NCBI GenBank assembly: GCA_002342805.1 | Contig: DDQW01000039.1 | Location: 1-29,917 of the forward strand | Direction of reading: 5' to 3' | Length of the DNA: 29,917 nucleotides | DNA from: Clostridiales bacterium UBA2432 | Lineage (GTDB): Bacteria > Bacillota > Clostridia > Lachnospirales > Vallitaleaceae | In this document: positions 8,376 through 16,037 of the stretch, piece after piece | Position numbering within the stretch: the stretch's first letter is position 1 | Layout: each line of letters begins with the position of its first letter | The notes under the pieces: generated by a model | Databases searched by the model: none | What the model was told of the DNA's origin: nothing | What the model saw: the letters and a program-made list of their open reading frames with translations, nothing else | Made by a program: the position numbers and the translations under genes

Positions 8376-8401
8376 AAAAAAAAGAACGGATTTTCCGCTC
8401 T
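8376..8401 (-). terminator. Intrinsic terminator (orphan, minus strand)
   Basis: AGAGCGGA and TCCGTTCT pair around a three-base loop on the minus strand (8383-8401) with one G-U pair, followed by eight T. It is strong by shape. No minus-strand gene ends here; the genes to its right are on the plus strand. It may block antisense transcription or be left from a lost gene. Confidence 0.6.
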
Positions 8402-8444
8402 TTTATGCTTCTATATTACCACAAAATCGGCTTTTTTTCAAGTC

Positions 8445-8473
8445 TTGTACTGTCTGGTCAAAGGCTATATAAT
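8445..8473 (+). promoter_or_regulatory. Promoter of the 8502/9085 gene pair
   Basis: TTGTAC (8445-8450), 17 bases, then perfect TATAAT (8468-8473), 28 bases before the start codon. GGGAGG at 8490-8495 lies six bases before ATG 8502. Confidence 0.7.
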
Positions 8474-8501
8474 AACTTATCACTAGGATGGGAGGTTAAT
8501 T

Positions 8502-9041
8502 ATGGATAATGATTTATTAGCAATACTATCATCAAATCTTTCAAAAAAGGAACTGACCAAGATTGAAATAATCAATCAAAAGACCCTTGCCTTAGGACTT
8601 CAATTATCTCAGAATGAAATATCCGAGCTTATTTCTGCAAGGAATGCAAGTCTAAAAAAATATCAGCGGGTTGAATTAAATGACGGAATTTTAGACAAGC
8701 TTATCTACACCTTTTGTGACTCTCCTTATATTGACCAGAATAATTATGCTGAGACTTTATATGAACTCGAAGATCTTTTTTATGGATTCAAAAATGAGTG
8801 CAATGACCGGATATCTGACGACGAATTATTTACCTTTATGCGGGAACAGTTTGATCAGATTTGTTATGGAGATATAAACTATCTTCGCGACACCTGTCTT
8901 ACCCGATTTTCAGAAGCCATACGTAAAGGCTATAAAGGCTTCATTAAAAATCAAGGCGCACATGAAGACGCAAACCTTACACAAGAAAGGCGTTGGGATT
9001 CAGACTTATATCAAGCGATCTTAAAAGATTTATTTTGGTAG
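8502..9041 (+). CDS. Uncharacterised Clostridia protein (DUF6323-like)
   Basis: A 179-residue soluble protein with no signal peptide or membrane segment. From memory it resembles the DUF6323 proteins found in Clostridia next to DUF6179 proteins, and a matching neighbour follows 43 bases downstream. It is largely helical by composition, starting MDNDLLAILSSNLSKKELTK, with an acidic middle (ETLYELEDLFYGF at about 86-98) and a C-terminal basic-aromatic part (FSEAIRKGYKGF). No catalytic motif is seen. The start is set by GGGAGG and a clear promoter. Co-transcription with 9085-9948 suggests a shared function, which is unknown; the family name needs a profile search. Confidence 0.6.
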   Translation: MDNDLLAILSSNLSKKELTKIEIINQKTLALGLQLSQNEISELISARNASLKKYQRVELNDGILDKLIYTFCDSPYIDQNNYAETLYELEDLFYGFKNECNDRISDDELFTFMREQFDQICYGDINYLRDTCLTRFSEAIRKGYKGFIKNQGAHEDANLTQERRWDSDLYQAILKDLFW

Positions 9042-9084
9042 ACACTTTTTTTGGGAATTATGATAATAAGGGAGATGAGTATCT

Positions 9085-9948
9085 ATGAATTATAGTCAAG
9101 AAGAACTTCTGCAATTAATGGTCCTCGTAAAAAATCTTGCAAAAAAATACACAGGAAATGATAGTAGTTCTATTACTTATAATACCACCCAGATGTTAAT
9201 GGAAGCTGTTCAATATACCATATCTTTAAGCTTAATGAATAACCATGCTGACATTAGCCTCTACAAAGGAACCTTAGAATATGAAAAACTCTATGCTCTC
9301 GGCAAAGAAATATTACAAAAATTATTCCGAGATGTTCTCGAAGATTACCAGCGATTACTTGAAGACTTCGATGACTTTGGTATTAGCAATTATCGAAACA
9401 CCGTTGTCGACGGACTCAGCGCATTTTTTTTGCACTATAATTTTCATTACCGTCCTCAAGACCATCTTTTGACACTTGATTACCCCATCATCAATGACGA
9501 TATTCACCAAAGCGGTATTCTTCGAATCAAGCACTACTTGCGTGGAATCATACTTGAAAACAAAATTTTAAAGCTTTATCCACGGGAAGTTATTATTCAG
9601 CGCATCACTAATTCCACCCCAATGGGACATCCTTATTTCATGGATAATATTTGCTATCCCGTTCTTCTGAATATGTTAAGTTCACTTCTTATTGATAAGC
9701 CCATCGATACCCTACAAATGACACTTAAGGATATTGATCAGCTAAATCATTATCTGTCCACCTGCACTTATGATGAACTTATACACACATTGGACATGCA
9801 TTTGAAAAAGTTATTAAAGGTTTTAGATATAATGGAGAGTTTTGATTATTTCAAACCGGTAGTTCGTGACTATGGTGTACGACTAATGCATAGTTATAAT
9901 CAGTCGAATTCGGCTATCCATATCTTCTTTCCCACTCATTTCTCATGA
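9085..9948 (+). CDS. Uncharacterised Clostridia protein (DUF6179-like), possibly shortened
   Basis: The 287-residue product is helical and soluble and follows the DUF6323-like gene in the same operon. AAGGGAG lies about ten bases before ATG 9085. I recall DUF6179 proteins as clearly longer (about 450 residues) than this one. The last 12 residues overlap the 3' end of the convergent deformylase gene (9914-9948), and the terminal residues AIHIFFPTHFS look like out-of-family read-in, so the original C-terminus may be lost. No enzyme motif was seen. Alternative: a distinct shorter subfamily. Confidence 0.55.
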   Translation: MNYSQEELLQLMVLVKNLAKKYTGNDSSSITYNTTQMLMEAVQYTISLSLMNNHADISLYKGTLEYEKLYALGKEILQKLFRDVLEDYQRLLEDFDDFGISNYRNTVVDGLSAFFLHYNFHYRPQDHLLTLDYPIINDDIHQSGILRIKHYLRGIILENKILKLYPREVIIQRITNSTPMGHPYFMDNICYPVLLNMLSSLLIDKPIDTLQMTLKDIDQLNHYLSTCTYDELIHTLDMHLKKLLKVLDIMESFDYFKPVVRDYGVRLMHSYNQSNSAIHIFFPTHFS

Positions 9949-10420
9949 TTATTTTCTTCACATCCACTAAATAATCGGTCGCTAACTTACCTGAAAGATG
10001 GTCAATCTCATGTTGAAATAATTCTGCCAAATCATCATTAAATTGCTGTGTTATTTCTTTTCCATCTATCGTCTGATAATTCACTTTTATACTTTTGTGC
10101 CGTGTAATATTGACAAAAAAAGCAACATCAAAGCTATAACAGCTATCCCAAACCTCAAACGTTTCTTCACTCGTCCAAATGATGTCGGGATTCACCATAA
10201 TAATCTCTTTATCCTCGCAATTATAATAAACCACTTTTTTCATGTGGCCTATTTGCGGAGCAGCTAATGCTCTTCCTATCTTCTTTTCTTTTTGAAGATA
10301 AAGCAGTGTATCCTTCAAGTCTTCAATAATGATTAATAATTCTTTTGCAAAGCTAGTCACATGGAAGGACTCATCTCTTAACTTTGGATTACCCAACATT
10401 AATACTTCTTTTATAGCCAT
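9914..10420 (-). CDS. Peptide deformylase-like protein, variant motifs
   Basis: The 168-residue product follows the deformylase plan. Motif 1 is GRALAAPQIG (49-58), against the usual GxGLAAxQ. Motif 2 is WDSCYS (91-96), against EGCLS. Motif 3 is QHEIDH (136-141), an intact HExxH. The metal ligands Cys94, His137 and His141 and the catalytic Glu138 are present, so metal binding is likely, but the changed motifs 1 and 2 suggest altered substrate use relative to N-formyl-Met removal. A second, more canonical deformylase lies 700 bases upstream. It converges with and overlaps the 9085 gene by 35 bases. I infer a paralogue with specialised or resistance-related function. Confidence 0.75.
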   Translation of the reverse strand: MAIKEVLMLGNPKLRDESFHVTSFAKELLIIIEDLKDTLLYLQKEKKIGRALAAPQIGHMKKVVYYNCEDKEIIMVNPDIIWTSEETFEVWDSCYSFDVAFFVNITRHKSIKVNYQTIDGKEITQQFNDDLAELFQHEIDHLSGKLATDYLVDVKKIIMRNEWERRYG

Positions 10421-10458
10421 AATATTCTCTCCATTTAATTTATATACTACTGAAATTT

Positions 10459-11085
10459 CTAACGGATAAAATTCGTACGATTACCTGTGAATCGTTGTGG
10501 ATCTTTTATGCCTTGTTGGCGTCCTACAGATATGCATTGCATCAACCATGTCATATTCACAGCGACATTTTTTACCGTTTGAAGCCCTTCAAGATCTTGA
10601 CGCACCTCTTCAGGTGTATTTCCATGAACCCCATTCCAATATGATGACGATACAATGGGCATATTAGCAATCGTAAAGTATTTATTTATTACATCCATTG
10701 AAGCGGTGGTTCCTGCACGTCTTGCTGAAGCAATCATGGCTCCCGGCTTATCGGCTAAGCTCTTACTTCCGGCATAAAATGCGCGGTCAAGAAAAGATAA
10801 AATACGTCCGGAGGGATGGGCGTAATATACCGGTGTTCCAAAGACTATTCCATCGGCGTCTTTGGCTTTTTTTAAAAATTCATTCACTTGATCATCGTCA
10901 AAAATACAGGCATTGTCCAATTCTCGACATTTTCCACAGGCAATACAATCACGGATAGGGGTTTTCCCCAATTGAATAATTTCTACCTCTACCTTCTGAG
11001 CTTCATACACTTTTGCCATTTCTGTTAATGCGGTATAAGTACAACCTTCTTTATTGGGGCTACCATTCACCATTAATACTTTCAT
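10459..11085 (-). CDS. Iron-sulfur flavoprotein / NADPH-dependent FMN reductase family
   Basis: The 208-residue product starts MKVLMVNGSPNKEGCTYTAL, the phosphate-binding start of flavodoxin-like FMN reductases. Cysteines 47, 50, 53 and 60 (CIACGKCRELDNAC) form a CX2CX2CX6C cluster, the compact [4Fe-4S] motif of Isf-type flavoproteins. GTPVYYAHPSGRILSFLDRAF (about 83-103) fits the FMN-binding middle region. It would shuttle electrons from ferredoxin or NAD(P)H to small acceptors. The ATG at 11085 has AAGGAGGA upstream with about eight bases of spacing; a TTG at 11103 lacks such a site. It lies between two deformylase genes in the same direction (gaps of 38 and 33 bases). Confidence 0.8.
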   Translation of the reverse strand: MKVLMVNGSPNKEGCTYTALTEMAKVYEAQKVEVEIIQLGKTPIRDCIACGKCRELDNACIFDDDQVNEFLKKAKDADGIVFGTPVYYAHPSGRILSFLDRAFYAGSKSLADKPGAMIASARRAGTTASMDVINKYFTIANMPIVSSSYWNGVHGNTPEEVRQDLEGLQTVKNVAVNMTWLMQCISVGRQQGIKDPQRFTGNRTNFIR

Positions 11086-11118
11086 GATCCATTCCTCCTT
11101 CAAGTTTATTTCCCAACT

Positions 11119-11529
11119 TTATATGATAATCCCATTGCAATGATCCACTTCATGTTGAATGATTTGCGCAATATACCCACTATATTTCTGACGTTGTTTT
11201 TGAAATTGGCGATTGAGATACTCAACTTCAATCTCTTGATGTCGAGTGGTTTTTCTAACTCCTGTGAGGGATAAGCATCCTTCTTCTACTTCATAGGGTC
11301 CTGTTTTTTTTATGATAACCGGGTTAATCATTGCAATATTGTCAAATCCTATATTGATGGCAATAATACGTTTTTTAATACCTATCATATTGGCAGCTAA
11401 GCCGACACATCCTTGCTCATTTGCCTTTAATGTATCTAGCAAATCTTGAACCACCTGATCGTCTTCTTTGCTTGCCTCTTCTGATGCTTGATTTAAAAAC
11501 AATATATCTTTTATAATATGTCGTACCAT
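11119..11529 (-). CDS. def: Peptide deformylase
   Basis: The 136-residue product has all three deformylase motifs: GCVGLAANMIG (40-50), EEGCLSL (82-88) and QHEVDH (125-130). Metal ligands are Cys85, His126 and His130, with Glu127 as the general base. It removes the formyl group from new proteins. The length matches the short Clostridia type rather than the roughly 165-170-residue Escherichia coli type. ATG 11529 has GGAGG seven bases upstream; an in-frame start further up (11571) would add residues NTSYYRDKTGGYS with no family match. Its neighbour is the flavoprotein gene, and a variant paralogue is nearby. Confidence 0.85.
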   Translation of the reverse strand: MVRHIIKDILFLNQASEEASKEDDQVVQDLLDTLKANEQGCVGLAANMIGIKKRIIAINIGFDNIAMINPVIIKKTGPYEVEEGCLSLTGVRKTTRHQEIEVEYLNRQFQKQRQKYSGYIAQIIQHEVDHCNGIII

Positions 11530-11592
11530 CGAGTATCCTCCAGTTTTATCTCTATAGTAACTTGTATTCATCTTATTTTACCATATCGGTTT

Positions 11593-12399
11593 CTAGAATT
11601 TTGTTTCAAGCAAAAATTCTCCTTGATCCTCTACTTCTATACCCATACCTGAAATCATCATATGAATTTCGGACGATATTTTTTCTTGAAATATTAGCCT
11701 ATCTTCCTCAATAACAAAAACAAAAACATCTTCTTCATTGTTTGTTGTTAAGATTAACATATTCTTATCAACCGTGTAAGTTCCCATTGATAAGTCGCTA
11801 CCAATCCCCCCTCCAAAAAAAGTGAATTCCTTATTTATTAAGGTAACATGGGGAGAACGATAAGCAATTTCCATTCCCGTCTCTTTAAGTACATATATTC
11901 CTTCACGAACTGTTTGCACATTCTTAAAACGATAATATTCATTTGGATCAAGTTCAATTTTTCCTTCTGCACTGGCTTTTAAATTTTCCAAATCATTGAC
12001 ATATAAATTTACTCTTACCGTTGATTGTGCAACATCGAATAAATCACCTTTTTCTATTGGATTCCAATATAATGTAATCTCTTGTTCTGATAGCTGAACA
12101 TAATCATCGATGGGAGTAATTTGTCCATCTATTAATTGAATAAACGATCCTTTTGAAGCTTTTACATTTATATATACGTCCTCTTGACTCAATGGAATAT
12201 TTGCTACATATCTAATAATAACCGGAAGCCCAGGCACCGATGACATGGCAGGTGAATATTTCTCAATTCCGCTTTCAAGGGATATAACGACTTTTTCATC
12301 TTCAGGTTTAGATTCAGGTTCATTCTCAATATATTTCACAGCAAACCTAGCCGCCAAATACAATACAAAAATAAACGAAACTATTATTTTTTTCTTCAT
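11593..12399 (-). CDS. Secreted or membrane-anchored protein of unknown function
   Basis: The 268-residue product starts with KKK then a hydrophobic run (IIVSFIFVLYLAARFAV, residues 4-20), which fits a signal anchor. No lipobox cysteine is present. The rest is soluble, acidic and rich in beta-type sequence (YINVKASKG, EITLYWNP, STVRVNLYVNDLE). A repeated-looking C-terminal half (TYTVDKNMLILTTNNEEDVF, then VIEEDRLIF) may be a lipocalin-like or DUF5640-like barrel; this is a guess. GGAG lies nine bases before ATG 12399. The second copy of the promoter-leader cassette ends just upstream at about 12432 and probably drives it. No function is assigned. Confidence 0.6.
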   Translation of the reverse strand: MKKKIIVSFIFVLYLAARFAVKYIENEPESKPEDEKVVISLESGIEKYSPAMSSVPGLPVIIRYVANIPLSQEDVYINVKASKGSFIQLIDGQITPIDDYVQLSEQEITLYWNPIEKGDLFDVAQSTVRVNLYVNDLENLKASAEGKIELDPNEYYRFKNVQTVREGIYVLKETGMEIAYRSPHVTLINKEFTFFGGGIGSDLSMGTYTVDKNMLILTTNNEEDVFVFVIEEDRLIFQEKISSEIHMMISGMGIEVEDQGEFLLETKF

Positions 12400-12450
12400 A
12401 ATTTATTTCTCCACTCTCATCACTATTATCCATTCAACCGCGCAAAGAAA

Positions 12451-12476
12451 ACCAATAACCTTTTACCGGTTTTGGT
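12451..12476 (-). terminator. Attenuator-like hairpin in cassette copy 2
   Basis: The minus-strand stem ACCAAAACC / GGTTATTGGT with loop GGTAAAA is followed by TTTTCTTT. It overlaps the stop codon of the 37-residue ORF (12463-12465). In copy 1 the loop is changed (GGGTAGA) but both stem arms are kept, which supports a role for the stem. Confidence 0.45.
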
Positions 12477-12576
12477 CAAACTTTTTTTTCATTCTATTGT
12501 TTTTATGCTGGATTTGCTTTTTTCTTGAAGTGTCTCCCCTATACTGAGCCACTTTCTCATTAAAGAGTAGCTTCAT
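12463..12576 (-). CDS. Small basic ORF, copy 2 of duplicated leader cassette
   Basis: The 37-residue frame starts MKLLFNEKVAQYRGDTSRKK and continues KQIQHKNNRM-like to FDQNR, then stop. It is strongly basic. GGGAG six bases before ATG 12576 is identical in copy 1. The in-frame TAA falls inside the hairpin. Because both copies keep the ATG, ribosome site and reading frame through codon 29, translation of this part is likely. It may be a leader peptide coupled to the hairpin, or the remaining start of a longer gene. No homologue is known to me. Confidence 0.45.
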   Translation of the reverse strand: MKLLFNEKVAQYRGDTSRKKQIQHKNNRMKKKFDQNR

Positions 12577-12611
12577 ATTTTTCTCCCTTACATTCATTGC
12601 CCATCCATCAT

Positions 12612-12640
12612 ATTTTATCATAGTTCTAAAATAATACCAA
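12612..12640 (-). promoter_or_regulatory. Promoter of cassette copy 2
   Basis: Minus-strand TTGGTA (12635-12640), 17 bases, TAAAAT (12612-12617), matching copy 1 base for base. Likely drives the 37-residue ORF and, past the hairpin, the secreted-protein gene at 12399. Confidence 0.6.
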
Positions 12641-12668
12641 TGGAAAATTAATAATTTCCTACCTTTGT

Positions 12669-12875
12669 CTATCCTAATGGCTTCATTAACGGAAACATAA
12701 TGGATTCTCGTATATTCTCTTTTCCTGTAAGCACTTGATAAACGTGATCAATACCCATACCCCAACCGGATATCGGAGGCATACCATGTTCCATTGCCGT
12801 AAAAAACAGCGTGCGAATTCAAAAACCTTTGTAAACCCTACGACACTTGTCAAGACCTCTCACTGCATGCCCTGC
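12669..12875 (-). pseudogene. Class II aminoacyl-tRNA synthetase remnant (LysRS-like motif 3)
   Basis: The end of this fragment reads LFFTAMEHGMPPISGWGMGI followed by DHVYQVLTGKENIRESIMF and PLMKPLG. GMPPxxGxGxGID(R) followed by xxxLLT...IRxxxxFP is the motif 3 region and C-terminus of class II synthetases of the LysRS type. The motif 3 arginine is a histidine here (GIDH), only about 40 codons remain in this frame, and a TGA and a frame shift cut the upstream part (EVLTSVVGFTKVFEFAR in another frame). It directly follows pepT on the same strand. A non-functional relic; the exact synthetase subfamily is uncertain. Confidence 0.6.
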
Positions 12876-14096
12876 TTATTCGGCTGTCTTTGCCACAATC
12901 CCTTTGATGACTTCAACGGCCTTTTCCATAGATTGAACCGGTACAAACTCATGTTTTCCATGGAAATTATGCCCACCGGCAAAAATATTGGGACAAGGAA
13001 GTCCCATAAAAGAAAGTCTTGATCCGTCTGTACCACCACGAATCGGTCGTATAATCGGCTCAATACCTAACTCAATCATAACCTCCTTGGCATTTTCAAC
13101 GATGTCATATACAGGCTCAATTTTCTCACCCATATTATAGTACATGTCCTTCATGTCCACATCAATCGTGCCTTCACCATATTGTTGATTAAGTAAGGCC
13201 ACACTACTTTTAAGTAATGCTTTACGTTTCTCAAAAAGACTTTTATCATGATCCCGTAGAATATAGAACATCTTTGTCTCTTCAACTGTTCCTGTCATAT
13301 CTTGTAGATGGAAAAACCCTTCATAGCCTTCTGTATATTGAGGGCGTTGTGCTTGGGGTAACATACGATCTAATTCCATGGCAATTTGCATGGAGTTGAC
13401 CATTTTATCCTTTGCACTACCGGGATGCACATTTTGTCCATGAATCGTGATATGTACATTGTTGGCATTGAAACTTTCGTATTCCAATTCACCAATCTCA
13501 CCACCATCTAATGTATAGGCATACTCAGCCCCAAATTTTTCTACATCAAAGTGGTCGGCGCCACGACCGATTTCTTCATCCGGTGTAAACCCGATTTTGA
13601 TTGTACCATGTGCTACATCCGGATTGGATGTAAAATACGCAGCAGCCGTCATGATTTCCGCAACACCGGCTTTATCATCCGCCCCTAATAGGGTTAAGCC
13701 GTTAGTGACAACAAGGTCTTGTCCTACATAGTCCAGTAATGACGGATAGGATTGTGGTGAGAGGACAATATTCTTTGCCTCGTTCAAGCAGATGGCACTG
13801 CCATCATAGTCTTTAACCACTCTTGGTTCAGTTCCTACTGTTGTTAAATCCGGTGCCGTATCCATATGAGCAATAAAGCCAATCGTAGGCACTTCTTTAT
13901 CTACATTAGACGGTATGGTTGCCATAATATAACCATTCTCGTCCATAGAGACATCTTGGATACCCATCTCTTGAAGTTCTTCCGCAAGCATCTGACCTAA
14001 CACTTTTTGATTAGGTGTACTTGGGCAAGTGGTGCTCTCCTCATCTGATGTCGTCGGCACTGCAATATATTTGAGAAATCTTTCTAATACTGTCAT
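12876..14096 (-). CDS. pepT: Peptidase T (tripeptide aminopeptidase)
   Basis: The 406-residue M20-family zinc peptidase removes the N-terminal residue from tripeptides in the cytoplasm. Motifs in order: HMDTAPD (77-83) with His77 and Asp79, GADDKAG (138-144) with the bridging Asp140, the PDEEIGRGA (172-180) catalytic and zinc glutamates, and LDGGE (196-200) with Asp197. GGHNFHGKHEFVPV near the C-terminus holds the last zinc His. The length matches PepT (about 405-410). The ABC exporter gene ends at 14102, five bases upstream, so both genes are likely co-transcribed. Confidence 0.95.
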   Translation of the reverse strand: MTVLERFLKYIAVPTTSDEESTTCPSTPNQKVLGQMLAEELQEMGIQDVSMDENGYIMATIPSNVDKEVPTIGFIAHMDTAPDLTTVGTEPRVVKDYDGSAICLNEAKNIVLSPQSYPSLLDYVGQDLVVTNGLTLLGADDKAGVAEIMTAAAYFTSNPDVAHGTIKIGFTPDEEIGRGADHFDVEKFGAEYAYTLDGGEIGELEYESFNANNVHITIHGQNVHPGSAKDKMVNSMQIAMELDRMLPQAQRPQYTEGYEGFFHLQDMTGTVEETKMFYILRDHDKSLFEKRKALLKSSVALLNQQYGEGTIDVDMKDMYYNMGEKIEPVYDIVENAKEVMIELGIEPIIRPIRGGTDGSRLSFMGLPCPNIFAGGHNFHGKHEFVPVQSMEKAVEVIKGIVAKTAE

Positions 14097-14101
14097 AATA
14101 A

Positions 14102-15910
14102 TTAATTCCTTTCCTTGTCAGCAAATAAAAATGGCTTATCCGGAATATACCCTTTAAACTGTGCCTTGTAGAGATTTGCATAGATGCCACCTTTTTCCAA
14201 TAACACCTCATGACGACCTTGCTCAGCGATCCCATCTTCATTAATGACAACGATTTCATGGGCATTTTTGATTGTCGATAAGCGATGGGCAATGACAAGG
14301 GAGGTGCGCCCTTTGGATAATTTTTCTAATGCCTGTTGAATCAAAATCTCGGTCTCATTGTCTAGGGCTGATGTTGCTTCATCCAGAATCAAAATAGCAG
14401 GGTCTTTTAAGAAAACACGGGCAATACTGATCCGTTGTTTTTGTCCACCGGATAATCGAATACCCCGTTCACCGATATTGGTGTCATAGCCTTCCGGTAG
14501 GCTCATAATGAACTCATGAATCTGGGCATTTTTTGCCGCTTCTATTATATCGCCTTCCCTAGCATCTCTTCGTCCGTATTGAATATTTTCTCGAATCGTT
14601 CCTGCAAATAGGAATACATCTTGACTCACAAGACCGATATGGCCACGTAGGTCCGACATTTTTATATCTCGAATGTCCGTACCGTCAAGACGAATAGAAC
14701 CGCCTGTCACTTCATAAAAACGAGGAATAAGATGACATAATGTTGTTTTACCACCACCGGATGGTCCGACCAAGGCTAATGTCTTTCCTACAGGTACTTT
14801 GATGCTTATATTATCTAAGACCTTCTCGTCACCATCATAGCCAAAGCTTACTTGGTCAAATTCAATGACTCCCTCAACTTTCTTTAATGTCACCGCGTTT
14901 TTACGGTCTTTAATATCCGGTTCCTCATCAATAATTTCAAGGAATCGCTCAAATCCGGTCATACCGGCTTCATACTGTTGTACAAACTGGGTCAAGCGAC
15001 GCACCGGGACTAAAAAATTGTTAACATATAAGATAAATGCCGTTAAATCACCATAGCCCATCTCACCGCGGTAAATAAAGAATCCACCCACACCTAAAAC
15101 AATCACATTCAAAATATTAGTCATAAAACTCATACCACTCATAAAGACGGCCATATTTCGATAGGCTTCATCCTTAGAACTTCTAAAAACCAAGTTTCCT
15201 GAATCGAATTTTTCTATTTCATAGTCTTCATTAGCAAAGGCTTTGGATACCCGAATACCACTTATACTGCTCTCTAGGTCAGCATTTACTCCAGCTATTT
15301 TTTGCTTTACTTCCTTAAAACTGGCACTCATCTTCCCTCGACGTTTGATGGCAAACCAGATAAGAAGAGGAACAAAAATATACACAGATAAGGCTAAACG
15401 CCATTCAATGAATAAGAGAAGAACAAATGAGCCGGCTAACATAATCGTTGATAAAAACAAATCTTCTGGTCCGTGATGGGCCAATTCGGTCATTTCATTC
15501 AAGTCATTCATCATACGCGACATAATATGCCCTGTTCTTGTTTTATCATAGAACTTGAAGGATAATTTTTGCAAATGTCCAAAAAGTTCTTTACGCATAT
15601 CGTATTCCATGCGTATGCCTAACATATGTCCATAAAAATCTACAATAAATTGCAGGCCTGTTCGAATAATATACAAGCCCACTAAGGCAATTATAAAGAC
15701 CAAATAAGGTCTGAATTCACCTGTACCATTATCTATTGACGGGAGAAAACCATTGATTGCTTGACGTGTTAACATAGGAAATGCTAGGTCAATACCTGCA
15801 ATCAGCAAGGCACATACCATGTCTAATATGAATAAACCCATATGGGGTTTATAATACGTTGCAAATCGCTTTAGATTTGAGGATTTAGGCGATATATTCT
15901 GTTTTTCCAT
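14102..15910 (-). CDS. ABC exporter, fused membrane and ATPase domains (MsbA/BmrA type)
   Basis: The 602-residue half-transporter has six membrane helices in the first 320 residues (starting about 26-46) and an ATPase domain after about 345. Walker A GPSGGGKTTL, the Q-loop in GLVSQDVFLFAGTIRENI, signature LSGGQKQR, Walker B ILILDEATSALD and the switch His in IAHRLSTI are all intact. It should homodimerise in the membrane and export lipids, drugs or peptides; the substrate cannot be told. AAGGAGGG lies upstream of ATG 15910. A promoter is visible at 15987-16015. It is followed after five bases by pepT, a pairing that might link peptide handling, but this is inference. Confidence 0.93.
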   Translation of the reverse strand: MEKQNISPKSSNLKRFATYYKPHMGLFILDMVCALLIAGIDLAFPMLTRQAINGFLPSIDNGTGEFRPYLVFIIALVGLYIIRTGLQFIVDFYGHMLGIRMEYDMRKELFGHLQKLSFKFYDKTRTGHIMSRMMNDLNEMTELAHHGPEDLFLSTIMLAGSFVLLLFIEWRLALSVYIFVPLLIWFAIKRRGKMSASFKEVKQKIAGVNADLESSISGIRVSKAFANEDYEIEKFDSGNLVFRSSKDEAYRNMAVFMSGMSFMTNILNVIVLGVGGFFIYRGEMGYGDLTAFILYVNNFLVPVRRLTQFVQQYEAGMTGFERFLEIIDEEPDIKDRKNAVTLKKVEGVIEFDQVSFGYDGDEKVLDNISIKVPVGKTLALVGPSGGGKTTLCHLIPRFYEVTGGSIRLDGTDIRDIKMSDLRGHIGLVSQDVFLFAGTIRENIQYGRRDAREGDIIEAAKNAQIHEFIMSLPEGYDTNIGERGIRLSGGQKQRISIARVFLKDPAILILDEATSALDNETEILIQQALEKLSKGRTSLVIAHRLSTIKNAHEIVVINEDGIAEQGRHEVLLEKGGIYANLYKAQFKGYIPDKPFLFADKERN

Positions 15911-15986
15911 GATGAAAAACCCTCCTTTATAAATGATCAGATAAAGTTTGCTTCTGAATACTTCAACAGAAGTTTTTGACCATCAA

Positions 15987-16015
15987 ATTCTAGCACATGG
16001 GTCCGTTTATGTCTA
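15987..16015 (-). promoter_or_regulatory. Promoter of ABC exporter-pepT operon
   Basis: Minus-strand TAGACA (16010-16015), 17 bases, TAGAAT (15987-15992), with an extended TGC just before the -10 box. It lies about 76 bases before ATG 15910. The leader between them contains a 6-bp hairpin (CTTCTG/CAGAAG, 15951-15972). Confidence 0.6.
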
Positions 16016-16037
16016 CCTGGATCAAAGGAGAATTTAT

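Larger units (their letters stand above)
12432..12657 (-). repeat. Duplicated promoter-leader cassette, copy 2
   Basis: Near-identical to 8134-8361, in the same orientation. It keeps TTGGTA-N17-TAAAAT, the GGGAG ribosome site, the ATG and the first 29 codons. Sequence on the right differs: copy 1 is followed by an orphan terminator, and copy 2 by the synthetase remnant. Confidence 0.7.

Noticed and set aside
8134..12657. Composite transposon bounded by the two cassette copies
   Set aside because: The copies are direct, lack terminal inverted repeats and transposase, and the genes between them are core-like, so a mobile unit is not supported.
12735..13022. 95-residue plus-strand frame over the pepT end
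   Set aside because: Antisense shadow of pepT and the synthetase relic; no coding signature.
15951..15972. Hairpin CTTCTG/CAGAAG followed by TTTTTG on the plus strand
   Set aside because: It would terminate plus-strand transcription, but no plus-strand gene precedes it; on the minus strand it lacks a T run. It lies in the leader of the ABC gene and is noted there only.
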